A stretch of 64,000 nt of DNA, taken from the NCBI RefSeq assembly GCF_000012985.1, contig NC_007645.1, positions 4,734,581 through 4,798,580 of the forward strand. Reading direction: 5' to 3'. The translations under genes were made by a program, and so were the position numbers. Below the pieces are notes generated by a model. The model saw only the letters and a list, made by a program, of their open reading frames with translations, was not told where the DNA came from and searched no databases. This DNA comes from Hahella chejuensis KCTC 2396 (GTDB taxonomy: Bacteria > Pseudomonadota > Gammaproteobacteria > Pseudomonadales > Oleiphilaceae). The stretch's first letter is position 1; each line of letters opens with the position of its first letter. Of the stretch, positions 10,497 to 19,603 are shown in pieces.

Positions 10497-10542
10497 TCAC
10501 GCCTCGCGCTGTCCACCCTGAAATAATTCGGGGCCGCACATC

Positions 10543-10576
10543 AAAAAAGCCGGGACAACTTTCCCGGCTTTTTTAT
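10543..10576 (+). terminator. Terminator after the response regulator
   Basis: Perfect stem GCCGGGA / TCCCGGC around a short loop, flanked by A6 on the left and T6 on the right. It is a classical, possibly bidirectional intrinsic terminator 45 bp after the stop. Confidence 0.92.
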
Positions 10577-10943
10577 GCCTGCTCGACAATCTTTATCACA
10601 TCGCTTCGAAACTGCCAGAAAACCACTCTTTACGTAACCCCCTTATTCCAATCGGGCTATAAACTTAAAGCCCTTTCTGGCCCGGCATAACAAATACTTA
10701 CGTCAATAACAGAAATGTTTCAGCAACCGCTCCGTTATATTCTTTTGTTACAAAAGCAAAACAACCCATTACTCAAACACAACTGAGATTCGAGCTGGCG
10801 GACACTAAGATTAAATCGTGGATTTGAGTAGTATCCCCCACTTAGAGCAGGGGGGTTAAGTTGTACCCCCTGCTTCTTTTGGGATTCAAATCTCCAGGTT
10901 TCCTTGCCTTTTTGTTTCATTTTTATCCTTAGCAGGTTTCTTT
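10577..10943. other. Intergenic region with an inverted repeat, possible small RNA locus
   Basis: About 370 bases between two plus-strand terminators. It contains a perfect 9-bp inverted repeat AGCAGGGGG / CCCCCTGCT (10846-10854 with 10866-10874). A 61-codon minus-strand frame (10735-10920) has an AAGGA five bases before its ATG but a composition unlike a real protein. No known RNA family was recognised. Confidence 0.35.
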
Positions 10944-10971
10944 GGGGTGACGCAGTTTGTCGCCCCTTTTT
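10944..10971 (+). terminator. Intrinsic terminator on plus strand, 40 bp beyond the kinase stop
   Basis: Stem GGGGTGAC / GTCGCCCC (10944-10951 with 10959-10966, one G-T pair) followed by T5. It is oriented for plus-strand transcription, yet the nearest plus-strand gene ended 450 bp earlier at its own terminator. It may serve an unannotated transcript. Confidence 0.7.
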
Positions 10972-11010
10972 GTTTATAGCCTCCTGTTTTCAACCCAGCC
11001 TCATCGCACT

Positions 11011-12582
11011 CTATCCCGGATAGCCCGTTATCTCTCTGATCGACTGATAGAGAGGCTGCAACTGTCGGTACATCTTCAAGTACACCTCGGAATACAGGCG
11101 CTCATATACGCTCACCACCTCAGGCCGCGGTTGAAAGGTTTTCCCCACCCGGGTCATGGCGGCGATGGCGGAATCAAAATCCTGATGCACGCCCAGCCCG
11201 ACCATTGCGTCAATGGCGGCGCCCAGCGCCGATGTTTCATAAGTATGAGGACGCTCCACCGGGAGATTGAAGATATCCGCCGTCAATTGCAGGGCGGCGT
11301 CGCTCTGCGAACCGCCGCCGGATACCCGTAACACGCGCATTTTGACGCCTGACTTCTTCTCGATTTTTTCCCGCCCTTCCCGCAGCGCGTACGCCAGCCC
11401 TTCCAAAATGGCGCGATACATATGAGCGCGGGTATGCACGTCGCCAAAACCGATAATCGCTCCTTTCGCCTCCGGCCCAGGGCTGCGCACGCCGGGGGAC
11501 CAATAGGGCTGTAAAGTCAGCCCCATAGAACCCGGTGGGACGGCGTCGACCAGTTCGTCAAACAATTGCTCTGGCTCAATGCCTCGTTCTTTCGCCACGC
11601 CTTCCTCGCGCAGACCAAACTCCTTCTTGAACCAGCTCACCATCCAAAAACCCCGGTAAATCATCACTTCCGTGCAATAGCGTCCTGGGATGGCGGAAGG
11701 ATACGGCGGCATATATGGAATGGCTTCCACGTACTTGACGTTGGTGGCGTTGATAGTGGCGGTGGTGCCGTAGCTCATGCAGCCGATATGAGGAGCGGAG
11801 CCGCCCGAGCCGATAATCTCGCAGGCTTTGTCGGACGCTGCGGCGATAACAGGCAAGCCAGCGGGCAACCCCAGCCAGGCTGCGGCGTCAGCAGCCAATG
11901 TTCCTACTGACTGCCCCGGCTCCACCAAATCAGGTAACTGCTCCGGGCGCACAGGCATAGCTCGCCACTTCCAATCTCGCGCCGGCGCCCAGCGTAGCTT
12001 TTTATAGTCGAAGGGTATGTATCCCACCTGACTTCCGATGGAATCCACATAATTTCCGGTAAGACGAAAGTTCAGATAGCCAGACAGCAGAAGAAACTTG
12101 TGCGTGCGCCGCCAGAGATCCGGTTGCTGCTGCGCCAGCCAGTTGGCCTGGGTCTTTTCCCGGAAACGCTTGACCGTATCCTCCACCCTGGCGACTTTGA
12201 ATAGCAGATCCCAGACGCCGCCCAGCTTATCCTCCGCCAGCGCATGACGCTGGTCCAGCCAGATGATGGCGGGACGCAGAGGCGTTCCTTCCCGGTCGAC
12301 GCAGATCACCGTACCGCGTTGCGTGGTCACTGTGACCGCAGCCACTTGCTCGGGCTGCACAGGGCTGTCGCGCCACATCGCGCGGCAGGCGTCGCCCAGC
12401 GCCTCCCAGTAATATTCGGGGCGCTGCTCCGCCCAGCCCGGCTGCTCGGAGAAGTAGGGCTCGATGGGTTGTTTGCCTTTAGCAACCACATTGCCAAGGT
12501 CGTCGATCAACAGGGCGCGCACGCTCTGAGTGCCGTTATCGATGGCCATTACGTAGGTGCGGGCGGATGCGACCGTGGTCAT
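11011..12582 (-). CDS. FGGY-family carbohydrate (glycerol-like) kinase
   Basis: 523-residue ATP-dependent sugar/polyol kinase of the FGGY family. N-terminal ATPase-fold signature VMAIDNGTQSVRALLIDD (11-28); C-terminal FGGY motif VSGGGSQSDAALQLTADIFN. The Trp-Asp-Gln loop (IIWLDQRH) is the usual active-site segment. It resembles glycerol and xylulose kinases but is not a standard GlpK. Its start overlaps the stop of the GlpD-like gene by ATGA (12579-12582), so it is the last gene of the three-gene operon. The context points to a glycerol derivative as substrate (inference). Confidence 0.88.
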   Translation of the reverse strand: MTTVASARTYVMAIDNGTQSVRALLIDDLGNVVAKGKQPIEPYFSEQPGWAEQRPEYYWEALGDACRAMWRDSPVQPEQVAAVTVTTQRGTVICVDREGTPLRPAIIWLDQRHALAEDKLGGVWDLLFKVARVEDTVKRFREKTQANWLAQQQPDLWRRTHKFLLLSGYLNFRLTGNYVDSIGSQVGYIPFDYKKLRWAPARDWKWRAMPVRPEQLPDLVEPGQSVGTLAADAAAWLGLPAGLPVIAAASDKACEIIGSGGSAPHIGCMSYGTTATINATNVKYVEAIPYMPPYPSAIPGRYCTEVMIYRGFWMVSWFKKEFGLREEGVAKERGIEPEQLFDELVDAVPPGSMGLTLQPYWSPGVRSPGPEAKGAIIGFGDVHTRAHMYRAILEGLAYALREGREKIEKKSGVKMRVLRVSGGGSQSDAALQLTADIFNLPVERPHTYETSALGAAIDAMVGLGVHQDFDSAIAAMTRVGKTFQPRPEVVSVYERLYSEVYLKMYRQLQPLYQSIREITGYPG

Positions 12583-14231
12583 GCCCCGCTCTCCTCAGTC
12601 TTGCGCTGCGTCCGCGCCGCATCATCACTCGTCGTCACCCCTGGTACGCCAAAGTGGCGCTGAAACAGATTCCGATAACGATTCGCCTCATCACGCCAAA
12701 CCGCATCGGACCATCCCAGGTAGCGCTGGCAACGCCGTCCCACCTCATCGAGCATGGCTTCCGCTCCGTTTGGCGCCAGCAGGCCCAGGCGGGTGCGCCG
12801 CAACATCAGGTCGTCCAGATGAACTACGGATTCGTTTTGCAGCGCGTGATCAATCTCTCCCCAGAGCAAATTGGTTCCGGTGATGGGCCGCAGGCGCTCT
12901 TTGTCCTTTTCCAGCATGCACGCCCCAGCGGCGCCGTAGCGTCCGCACAGACGCCGGTATGCCGACGCCGATACGCCACAATCGGGACTGTAAGGCGGCG
13001 CGCCACTGGCGAATACCCGGGCGTCCGAAGCATTGAACGCCACGCCATCAAGATAGCGGGCGGCTTCTTGCAGCACATCCAGCGCAATCAACCTGAAGGT
13101 GGTCAACTTGCCGCCAGCGACGGAAATCAGCCCATTATCATTCCAGATCGAATGTTCGCGCTTTTCCTTGGAGGGGTCCGCCGCGCCACTGGATACGACG
13201 GGGCGAATGCCGGAGTAAGTACACATGACTTCCTCCGGCTGCAATCGCAGGGACGGAAACATATGGTTCACGCCGCGCATCAAGTAATCCATTTCGGCGA
13301 CGCTGATGCTGACATCCTGCTCCATGTCCTGCGTATGATCGAGGTCCGTGGTGCCCACTACAGTGACGCCTTCCCAGGGAAACGCGAAAACGGGACGCTT
13401 ATCTTCCGGGTGAAATCCACTCACCGCGTAGGCGACCGGCAGCCGCCAGTGAGGCAAGACCAGATGACTGCCGCGCAGTGGGCGTATTTGCGCGTCGACG
13501 CCTTCCTGCATGCGCAGTTGATCCGACCAGGCGCCAGTGGCGTTCACCACGACCCGCGCACGCACTTCACAATTGCGATCAGCAATGGCGTCATGCAGCA
13601 CCACGCCATGCAGACGTCCATTGACGCGCACAATTTCTCTGGCGCCGCAGTAATTCACCGCCACGCCGCCTTCCGCCACGCCCTGGCGCAGGATTTTCAA
13701 CACCAGACGGGCGTCGTCAGTCACTGCGTCGCCAAAGCGACTGAGACTGCGCAGTCCCTCGGCGTTTATGCCCGGGGCCAGATAGGCAGCCTGTTCCGGC
13801 GCAAAGGCTTCGTGATTACGCGCGCCCGCCATACGGTCGTACACGTCCAGCACCCGCTGAAAAATAAAACCCGGGGGGAATTCGCCGCGATAATGCCCCA
13901 TCAAAAAGTTCAACGGCTCCACCAGCCCTGGCGCTTCCTCCAACAGACGTTGACGCTCGCGTACAGAGTGACGGGTCAGCGAAAGCTGCCCCGAGGCGAG
14001 ATAACGCAGCCCCCCATGCACCATTTTCGAAGACTTGCTGGAAGCGCCCCAGGCGAAGTCGCGCTTTTCCACCAGCAGCGCCTTCAGGCCGTATCTCACC
14101 GCTTCCCGCAGTACGCCGGCGCCAGTCACTCCGCCGCCGACAATCACCAGATCCCAGACGTGCTTGCCGGACTCCAGCATGTCCCAGAGTTTTTCCCGCT
14201 GTTGTGGCCGCCAGTAATTCAGGTTGTCCAT
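12579..14231 (-). CDS. GlpD-like FAD-dependent glycerol-3-phosphate dehydrogenase/oxidase
   Basis: 550-residue membrane-associated flavoprotein of the DAO/GlpD family, oxidising sn-glycerol-3-phosphate (or a relative) to DHAP with electrons to quinone. The FAD Rossmann motif VIVGGGVTGAGVLREA is at residues ~30-45. GlpD signatures are SKSSKMVHGGLRYLASGQ (~65-82) and TYSGIRPVV. Its 3' end overlaps the kinase by 4 bp and its start overlaps the AGPS-like gene by 13 bp, so the three are translationally coupled. Substrate assignment is by family. Confidence 0.9.
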   Translation of the reverse strand: MDNLNYWRPQQREKLWDMLESGKHVWDLVIVGGGVTGAGVLREAVRYGLKALLVEKRDFAWGASSKSSKMVHGGLRYLASGQLSLTRHSVRERQRLLEEAPGLVEPLNFLMGHYRGEFPPGFIFQRVLDVYDRMAGARNHEAFAPEQAAYLAPGINAEGLRSLSRFGDAVTDDARLVLKILRQGVAEGGVAVNYCGAREIVRVNGRLHGVVLHDAIADRNCEVRARVVVNATGAWSDQLRMQEGVDAQIRPLRGSHLVLPHWRLPVAYAVSGFHPEDKRPVFAFPWEGVTVVGTTDLDHTQDMEQDVSISVAEMDYLMRGVNHMFPSLRLQPEEVMCTYSGIRPVVSSGAADPSKEKREHSIWNDNGLISVAGGKLTTFRLIALDVLQEAARYLDGVAFNASDARVFASGAPPYSPDCGVSASAYRRLCGRYGAAGACMLEKDKERLRPITGTNLLWGEIDHALQNESVVHLDDLMLRRTRLGLLAPNGAEAMLDEVGRRCQRYLGWSDAVWRDEANRYRNLFQRHFGVPGVTTSDDAARTQRKTEESGA

Positions 14232-15874
14232 GCGTCACCCCGTTTGACGGACTTTTTTACGGTCGCCTGCGGCGGCTCCACGCTGGCTATCAGGGTTCCC
14301 GGGTTCATCAGCTGTTGCGGATCGAATTCCCGACATAACGCCGCGATCGCACACATGCCCAGCTCGCCTTTCTCCACTGGCAGGTAGGGCGCATGATCTT
14401 TGCCCACGCCGTGCTGGTGACTAATGGTGCCGCGATTATTGACAATAATGTCGGAAGTAGACGTTTTCATGCGCCGCCAACGCGCCAACGTCTCCTCATA
14501 AGTGACGCCGGACTTAAACACGTAGGTGGTGTATATGGAGCATCCCTGTCCGTAAAAGTGCGAAAGGTGAGTAAACACATGCACCCGCTCCCCTTCAGGC
14601 TCCAGACCTGCCCGTAGATTGGCTTCGACTTTGTTGAGCAGGTGATCGACATTGTCCCAGTCAGTGGCGGTTTCCAGAGTGTCCACCACATAACCGTCGC
14701 GCCATAACGCCTCACGGAGATAGGGCATGAGAAAACGTTTCTGCGCCCATTTACGTCCCAGCAAAGTACCCGTGTTGACGCCCCGATGCTGCTTTATAAG
14801 CGCGTTGAATTGACGTTTGGCGGCGCGGCACTGATCTGCGCTCCCGGTCACCCCTACCGTCATCATGCATTTGCCTTCGCTGGCGCCCCGCCATTTCAGA
14901 TAACGCTCCAGCCATTCGATTTGCCTGGGGTGTCCCGCCAGCGCCAATTGGGTTTCCGTCTCCACCGCATTGCTGACTCGCAGCATGGATAGCTGCGTTT
15001 TGCCCTGAACCAGCTCGCGGGCGGCGGTTTTAGCCTGAGTCCAGGAAGGGAACACGATGACGTAGAAATCTTCTTTTTCCGCCAGGGGCGTCACCCGCAC
15101 TTTCACTTCCGTGAGCACGCCCATGCGCCCTTCCGAGCCGAGGATAATTTCACGAATATCCGGCCCTGCCGACGAAGCGGGAAAAGTGGGGATATACAGC
15201 GTTCCTCGCGGCGTCTCGACGCGACCGCCGGCAAAGAGTTGCTCGATACGGCCATAGCGCAGGGACTGCTGGCCGCTGGAGCGGCTGGCGACCCACCCTC
15301 CCACCGTGGAGAGTTCAAAAGATTGGGGGAAATGTCCGAGGGTGTAGCCCCGCGCCCGCAATTGCGCCTCCAGATGCGGGCCTGGCGTCCCAGCGCCAAA
15401 AGTGGCGAGCTGACTCTCTTCATCCAGCTCCAACAGACTGTTCATGCGCCCCATATCCATCGTCAGGATAGGCATGTCCGAGTCAAACGGGTTGATGTGT
15501 CCCGCCACGCTGGTGCCGCCGCCGTAGGGAATCACCACGATGTCCCGCTCCAGACAAAAGTCCAGCAGTTCGCGCACGTCCTCAGAGCTTTCAGGAAAGG
15601 CCACGCCGTCTGGGAAATATTGGAAGTCGCCGCTGCGCATGGCCAGCCAGTCCGGCAGACTTTGTCCGCGCGCATGCCTGACGCGCGCCTCAGCGTCAGT
15701 CGTGATCAATGGGTGCGCAGGCAGGCGCGACGGCGGCGTTCGCGCCAGCACGCTCTCCAGCGAAGCGTCAGCGAGCGCCTTCGCCTTACCAACGCGCTCA
15801 TGCAGAAAACCAACGCCGCCCGGCGGCAGCTCCATCCCATTATTTTCGTCGCCCCAGCCATTCCAACGCCGCAT
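14219..15874 (-). CDS. Alkyl-DHAP synthase-like FAD-linked oxidoreductase
   Basis: 551-residue FAD_binding_4 (VAO-type) flavoenzyme. PP-loop VIPYGGGTSVAGHINP around 115-130; then GYTLGHFPQSFELSTVGGW, which closely parallels the eukaryotic alkylglycerone-phosphate synthase (AGPS) signature. Near the C terminus AGPS has a HHH active-site motif followed by GVGK; here it reads HQHGVGK (486-492), keeping the outer histidines. The family makes or processes glycerol ether lipids, and related members oxidise 2-hydroxy acids. First gene of a tightly overlapping operon with GlpD-like and FGGY genes, and divergent from an AraC regulator. An ether-lipid or DHAP-linked role is inferred. Confidence 0.85.
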   Translation of the reverse strand: MRRWNGWGDENNGMELPPGGVGFLHERVGKAKALADASLESVLARTPPSRLPAHPLITTDAEARVRHARGQSLPDWLAMRSGDFQYFPDGVAFPESSEDVRELLDFCLERDIVVIPYGGGTSVAGHINPFDSDMPILTMDMGRMNSLLELDEESQLATFGAGTPGPHLEAQLRARGYTLGHFPQSFELSTVGGWVASRSSGQQSLRYGRIEQLFAGGRVETPRGTLYIPTFPASSAGPDIREIILGSEGRMGVLTEVKVRVTPLAEKEDFYVIVFPSWTQAKTAARELVQGKTQLSMLRVSNAVETETQLALAGHPRQIEWLERYLKWRGASEGKCMMTVGVTGSADQCRAAKRQFNALIKQHRGVNTGTLLGRKWAQKRFLMPYLREALWRDGYVVDTLETATDWDNVDHLLNKVEANLRAGLEPEGERVHVFTHLSHFYGQGCSIYTTYVFKSGVTYEETLARWRRMKTSTSDIIVNNRGTISHQHGVGKDHAPYLPVEKGELGMCAIAALCREFDPQQLMNPGTLIASVEPPQATVKKSVKRGDAWTT

Positions 15875-16093
15875 ACCTGTCTCCCGGTGTGAACCTGTTT
15901 CTTTCGCTGTCTGCGTCCGTCGATAACAGCGTCACCGCTGCAGCGGACCCCCAGCCCTATGGTCTGTCGCCATTTCGGGCCTGTTCTCTGCGGCATATAC
16001 TAATTAAAATCCGTCGTCAGTCACTGTCGGATTAAGACAGCCCCGGTATCATTTGGCGACAAGCGTCAATAAACGTTGTAATAGACATAAAAA

Positions 16094-17137
16094 ATGAACG
16101 CCAACCAGCATTTGGGATTCGCCTCCGTTCCCGCCGTTAATCAGTATCTGCGCTTCGCCGCCGACTCCGGTCTGGACTGCGGCCGCGCCCTCGCCGCCGC
16201 CGGCGTGGACCCGGTCATCCTGCAAGGCGGACAGAATCAACGTATCAATGGCGATCAATTTCAGTCTTTGTTGCGCGATCTGGCGCAGCAGGCCCAAGAC
16301 CCTTTATTGGGATTGAAAAGCGGAAATTATGTGCAACCCGGCTCCTATAGCGTACTGGGCTATATCGTCATGAGTTGCAGCACGTTGCGGGAGGCGGTGG
16401 AGCGCATCATTCCATTTGAAAAGCTGGTTGGCGACATGGGCGTCACCAGCCTGACGCAAGAGGGCGCGCGAACGCTGATACGCTGGGACTGCGCTTACCC
16501 TGACCCGGATGTGCGCCCGCATATGATCGCCAATGTGCTGGCGTCCTGGGTCAATTTCGCCCGCTGGCTGGCCAATGCGGACAGCGCTGCGCCGTTGCAG
16601 GTTTTATTTGAGCATCCATCTCCCGGACCTGAGTTCGAACCCGTCTATCAGCGCGCTTTCCAATGTGAGGTCATCTTCGACAGCCCGGTGAGCGGGCTGG
16701 TAGTGAACGACGCGCTGTTGGACACGCCTTTGCGCCAGCCGGACCTTCTGCTGCGGCAAACGTTGGAAAGCCACGCCAGCGCCCAGATCAAAACCCTGGA
16801 TGAAGAGGACCTGAGCTTATTGACCCGGGTGAAAAACACTATTCGTCACCAATTGCGCCATGGCGTCAGCCGTCAGGACATGGTGGCGGAACGACTTGGC
16901 GTCACCGCCCGCACGCTGCAGAGGCGATTAAGCGAATACCATAGCAGCTACCAGCTGTTGCTCGACGAGGTGCGTCTGGAAATGGCGCAGGATATGTTGA
17001 CCCATTCAGACGTCCCTATTCCGGATATCGCCCGCCAGCTGGGTTTTGCGGAAGTGCGCTCTTTTCATCGCAGTTTTAAGAACCATACGGGGGTGACGCC
17101 TGGCGAGTTTCGCGACAACGCCGGCGCGCCAACCTGA
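16094..17137 (+). CDS. AraC family transcriptional regulator (OruR-like)
   Basis: 347 residues: an N-terminal ligand-binding domain of the 'arabinose-binding domain of AraC regulators' type (residues ~20-200) and a C-terminal double helix-turn-helix (~240-340). The latter includes the signature DIARQLGFAEVRSFHRSFKNHTGVTPGEFR. It is divergent from the AGPS-like/GlpD-like/FGGY operon with ~220 bp between, so it is the likely regulator of that operon. The inducer is unknown. Confidence 0.92.
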   Translation: MNANQHLGFASVPAVNQYLRFAADSGLDCGRALAAAGVDPVILQGGQNQRINGDQFQSLLRDLAQQAQDPLLGLKSGNYVQPGSYSVLGYIVMSCSTLREAVERIIPFEKLVGDMGVTSLTQEGARTLIRWDCAYPDPDVRPHMIANVLASWVNFARWLANADSAAPLQVLFEHPSPGPEFEPVYQRAFQCEVIFDSPVSGLVVNDALLDTPLRQPDLLLRQTLESHASAQIKTLDEEDLSLLTRVKNTIRHQLRHGVSRQDMVAERLGVTARTLQRRLSEYHSSYQLLLDEVRLEMAQDMLTHSDVPIPDIARQLGFAEVRSFHRSFKNHTGVTPGEFRDNAGAPT

Positions 17138-17168
17138 TTACGCCGACCGAAGCCCCGACTGAATCCGC

Positions 17169-17972
17169 TTAGGCGTCCTGCTTCGATAAAGCGTTCAACG
17201 CATCCTCAGGATTGACCTCCAACTGCGCAAACCAGTCAAAGGGGCTCAGACACAGCGTCCATTTTACCGGGACCAGCTGATCCGTCGGCAGCAGTCGTTC
17301 ATCCTGATAGGCGCTACGGCGCACCTGCCGGATCAGTTCTTCCATCTCCCGTCGCCAACGCTGCAGGGTGCTTTGGGAAACGCGCCGAAAGCCGCTGTCA
17401 AACAACCGGTCATCCTGCTCATACTCGTCCAGCACCTGGGACAGGAAGCGGCTGTTCATACCTTTAATATGCTCATGCAACGCCCCGCCCAGAGGAAAAC
17501 TCAAATGCCCCTCCACTCGCAGCCGAATCTCCAGGCCCTGCTTGATATCCAGAAATCGCCAGACTTCCAGCGCGCGCAAAAATGCGTACATCTGCGCCTC
17601 CGATAAACGATGGCGAGTCTGAATATCAGTGACGCTATAACCCTGGGTGAGCAGGAACAGTATATTGAAATGACTGATATGGGAGGCCAGAAAACCTTCC
17701 TGTTCCGGGGTGATCCGGGTCAGCGGCTCCTGACGATGGCGCGCCACCAGCATCAGATCCAGCAATGAGACGCCAATCGCCTCACAGATTTTTTCCAGTC
17801 TGCTCAGTGCGCAATCCTGGTCGCGAAAAAGCCGCTTAACGCTCTGCTCGGATACGCCTAATTTTTCCGCGATGTCGCGATAGGTGAGCCCTTTGGCTTT
17901 CAACGCGGTTTTTAGCACGGCGATCAGTTCTGATCGGTCGCTCCCCTGATTAACGGCCTGCTCTTGCTTCAT
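17169..17972 (-). CDS. XRE-family helix-turn-helix regulator
   Basis: 267-residue transcription factor. The N-terminal Cro/CI-type HTH (residues ~14-75) is clear: LTYRDIAEKLGVSEQSVKRL followed by DLMLVARHR. The remaining ~190 residues resemble no effector domain I can name; they hold a helical region with a possible winged-helix repeat (GYSVTDIQTRHRLSEAQMYA). Divergent from the SMP-30-like gene; an imperfect palindrome sits between them. Confidence 0.88.
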   Translation of the reverse strand: MKQEQAVNQGSDRSELIAVLKTALKAKGLTYRDIAEKLGVSEQSVKRLFRDQDCALSRLEKICEAIGVSLLDLMLVARHRQEPLTRITPEQEGFLASHISHFNILFLLTQGYSVTDIQTRHRLSEAQMYAFLRALEVWRFLDIKQGLEIRLRVEGHLSFPLGGALHEHIKGMNSRFLSQVLDEYEQDDRLFDSGFRRVSQSTLQRWRREMEELIRQVRRSAYQDERLLPTDQLVPVKWTLCLSPFDWFAQLEVNPEDALNALSKQDA

Positions 17973-17991
17973 GTGTCGCCTTCAATGAACA

Positions 17992-18014
17992 AAAGGTACA
18001 TATAATGTCACTTT
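17992..18014. promoter_or_regulatory. Imperfect palindrome, candidate operator
   Basis: AAAGGTACAT, 3 bases, ATGTCACTTT: 8 of 10 positions pair as an inverted repeat. It is located 20 bp upstream of the XRE regulator start and ~90 bp upstream of the SMP-30-like gene. Candidate autoregulatory site; unproven. Confidence 0.4.
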
Positions 18015-18101
18015 ATTATTGATAGTTTTAGAAAAGATCCATAAAAACATAACCTGATCGCATTCAAACGACAACCTAATTGTTCATCCTCAGGAGATGC
18101 C

Positions 18102-18989
18102 ATGCACGCTCGACTTATCAGCCTACTCGCACTCGCCGCCCTGCCCGCACTCGCGTCAGCGGAGACCGCAACCCCCACACAACCCGCTCTCCAAAACGTC
18201 TGGACCGCCTCAGGATTCGACCAGCCGGAGTCGGCGATTTATGATCGCAAACGTCATCAGATTCTGTTGTCCAGCATGAATGGTGGGGCTGACGCCGCCA
18301 ATGGACTGGGTTATATCTCTGTACTGACAGAGGACGGGGACATTGTGAAAAAGCACTGGGTGCAAGGCCTGAATGCGCCCAAGGGCTTGGGCGTCTATGG
18401 CGACCACCTTTATGTGGCGGACCTGACCCGCGTTCTGGATATCGATATTCCTACAGGAAAGGTTTTACACACTTATGATGCGCCAGAAGCTAAATTTCTC
18501 AATGATGTGACGGTTGCGGACAACGGCGACGTCTATATCTCCGACCTTTTGGCGCAGCGTATTTACCGCTTGCATCAAGGCGCCCTGGAAATCTGGCTAA
18601 GCTCTGCAGAACTGAATTTCCCCAATGGTCTGTGGGCGCAGCGTGATCGCCTGCTGGTGGCAGCCTGGGGGCAGGATCTGCAGGCTGACTTCAGCACACG
18701 CATCCCCGGCCGCCTCAAACAGGTTCAGTTATCCGACAAACGCATTAGCGATTTGATTGACGACCAGCCGCTTGGCAACCTGGACGGCGTGACCGACGAT
18801 GGCGCAAGCGGCCTGCTGGCGACGGATTTCATGCGCGGTCGTCTATTCCATTTCAACTCTTTGAACACAGCTCCGGCGGAATTCGAACTTCCCCCCGGCA
18901 GCGCCGACCTGGACTACATTCCAGAACAAAAACTGGTGCTGATGCCGCTCATGTGGAAAGGCGAACTGGCGGCCTATCGACTGCCTTAA
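18102..18989 (+). CDS. Secreted SMP-30/gluconolactonase-like beta-propeller protein
   Basis: 295 residues with a signal peptide (MHARLISLLALAALPALASA, cleavage after ALASA) and a six-bladed propeller of the SMP-30/strictosidine-synthase type. Repeats such as GLGVYGDHLYVADLTRVLDI, FLNDVTVADNGDVYISDLLA and GNLDGVTDDGASGLLATDF match metal-binding loops of the family, including the Asn/Asp pairs. Probably periplasmic, perhaps a lactonase or sugar-binding protein; substrate unknown. CAGGAG precedes the ATG by 6 bases. Confidence 0.82.
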   Translation: MHARLISLLALAALPALASAETATPTQPALQNVWTASGFDQPESAIYDRKRHQILLSSMNGGADAANGLGYISVLTEDGDIVKKHWVQGLNAPKGLGVYGDHLYVADLTRVLDIDIPTGKVLHTYDAPEAKFLNDVTVADNGDVYISDLLAQRIYRLHQGALEIWLSSAELNFPNGLWAQRDRLLVAAWGQDLQADFSTRIPGRLKQVQLSDKRISDLIDDQPLGNLDGVTDDGASGLLATDFMRGRLFHFNSLNTAPAEFELPPGSADLDYIPEQKLVLMPLMWKGELAAYRLP

Positions 18990-19098
18990 GCCTCATTTCC
19001 CTTCCATCTGGTTGCGTAAGGGCTAAAAACCCTGCGCAACTTTACTTCAGAAAGCGTTACCCAATGCAGACAAACAGTCAGTATGAGGGAACGTAAAA

Positions 19099-19593
19099 GT
19101 GGTAGACCAAACCGGCCAAACTAAAATTAACTCTTTCCTGCGCCAATTGGGCCAGGATTACAATCTGCCGTTTATGAAGCTCGACGAGAACGGCGTCTGC
19201 TCCCTTTCCGTAGATGGCCACCTTTATTCCATTGTTCAAACCCACGACAGCCCCTGGCTGCTATTGCATGCAGATTTTGGCCATGCGCCCAGTGCGGAAG
19301 CAAGCAAAGCCGCCCTGCTGGAGAAACTGCTTGAGTGGAATTTCCTGGGGAAAAGCACTCGTGGCGCCACCCTTTCCCTTAACCCGGACAGCCATCGTCT
19401 TACGTTCCATATGCAATATCTGACCGAACAGGTTAACGAGGCGGTTCAGTTAAATAACTTACTGGATTTCTTTATTGAAAGCGCCACCCAAACCCGCGAG
19501 CAGTTAGTGGACGCCATCGGCTCTGGCCATAAAGCGCCGAGCGCGTCGACGACCGCTCAGCCGGCACATCCAAGTAGCTTTATGCGAGTATAG
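19099..19593 (+). CDS. CesT-family type III secretion chaperone
   Basis: 164-residue small acidic protein with the class I type III chaperone fold. LRQLGQDYNLPFMKLDENGVCSLSVDG is the typical first helix and strand set, and LLEKLLEWNFLGKSTRGATL LSLN the dimerising helix and strand. Starts with GTG at 19099 after GAGGGA eight bases upstream. The C-terminal ~25 residues are low-complexity. Ten bases downstream begins an effector-like gene, the usual chaperone-effector arrangement. No secretion apparatus gene is in this window. Confidence 0.83.
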   Translation: MVDQTGQTKINSFLRQLGQDYNLPFMKLDENGVCSLSVDGHLYSIVQTHDSPWLLLHADFGHAPSAEASKAALLEKLLEWNFLGKSTRGATLSLNPDSHRLTFHMQYLTEQVNEAVQLNNLLDFFIESATQTREQLVDAIGSGHKAPSASTTAQPAHPSSFMRV

Positions 19594-19603
19594 GAGTCGT
19601 CAG

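Noticed and set aside
10735-10920. 61-codon minus-strand frame with an AAGGA upstream
   Set aside because: It spans the inverted repeat, its composition is not protein-like and no homology is recognisable; kept only as part of the non-coding interval.
12567-14387. 606-codon plus-strand frame opposite the GlpD-like gene
   Set aside because: Antisense shadow of a GC-biased gene; the minus-strand gene has clear FAD and GlpD motifs.
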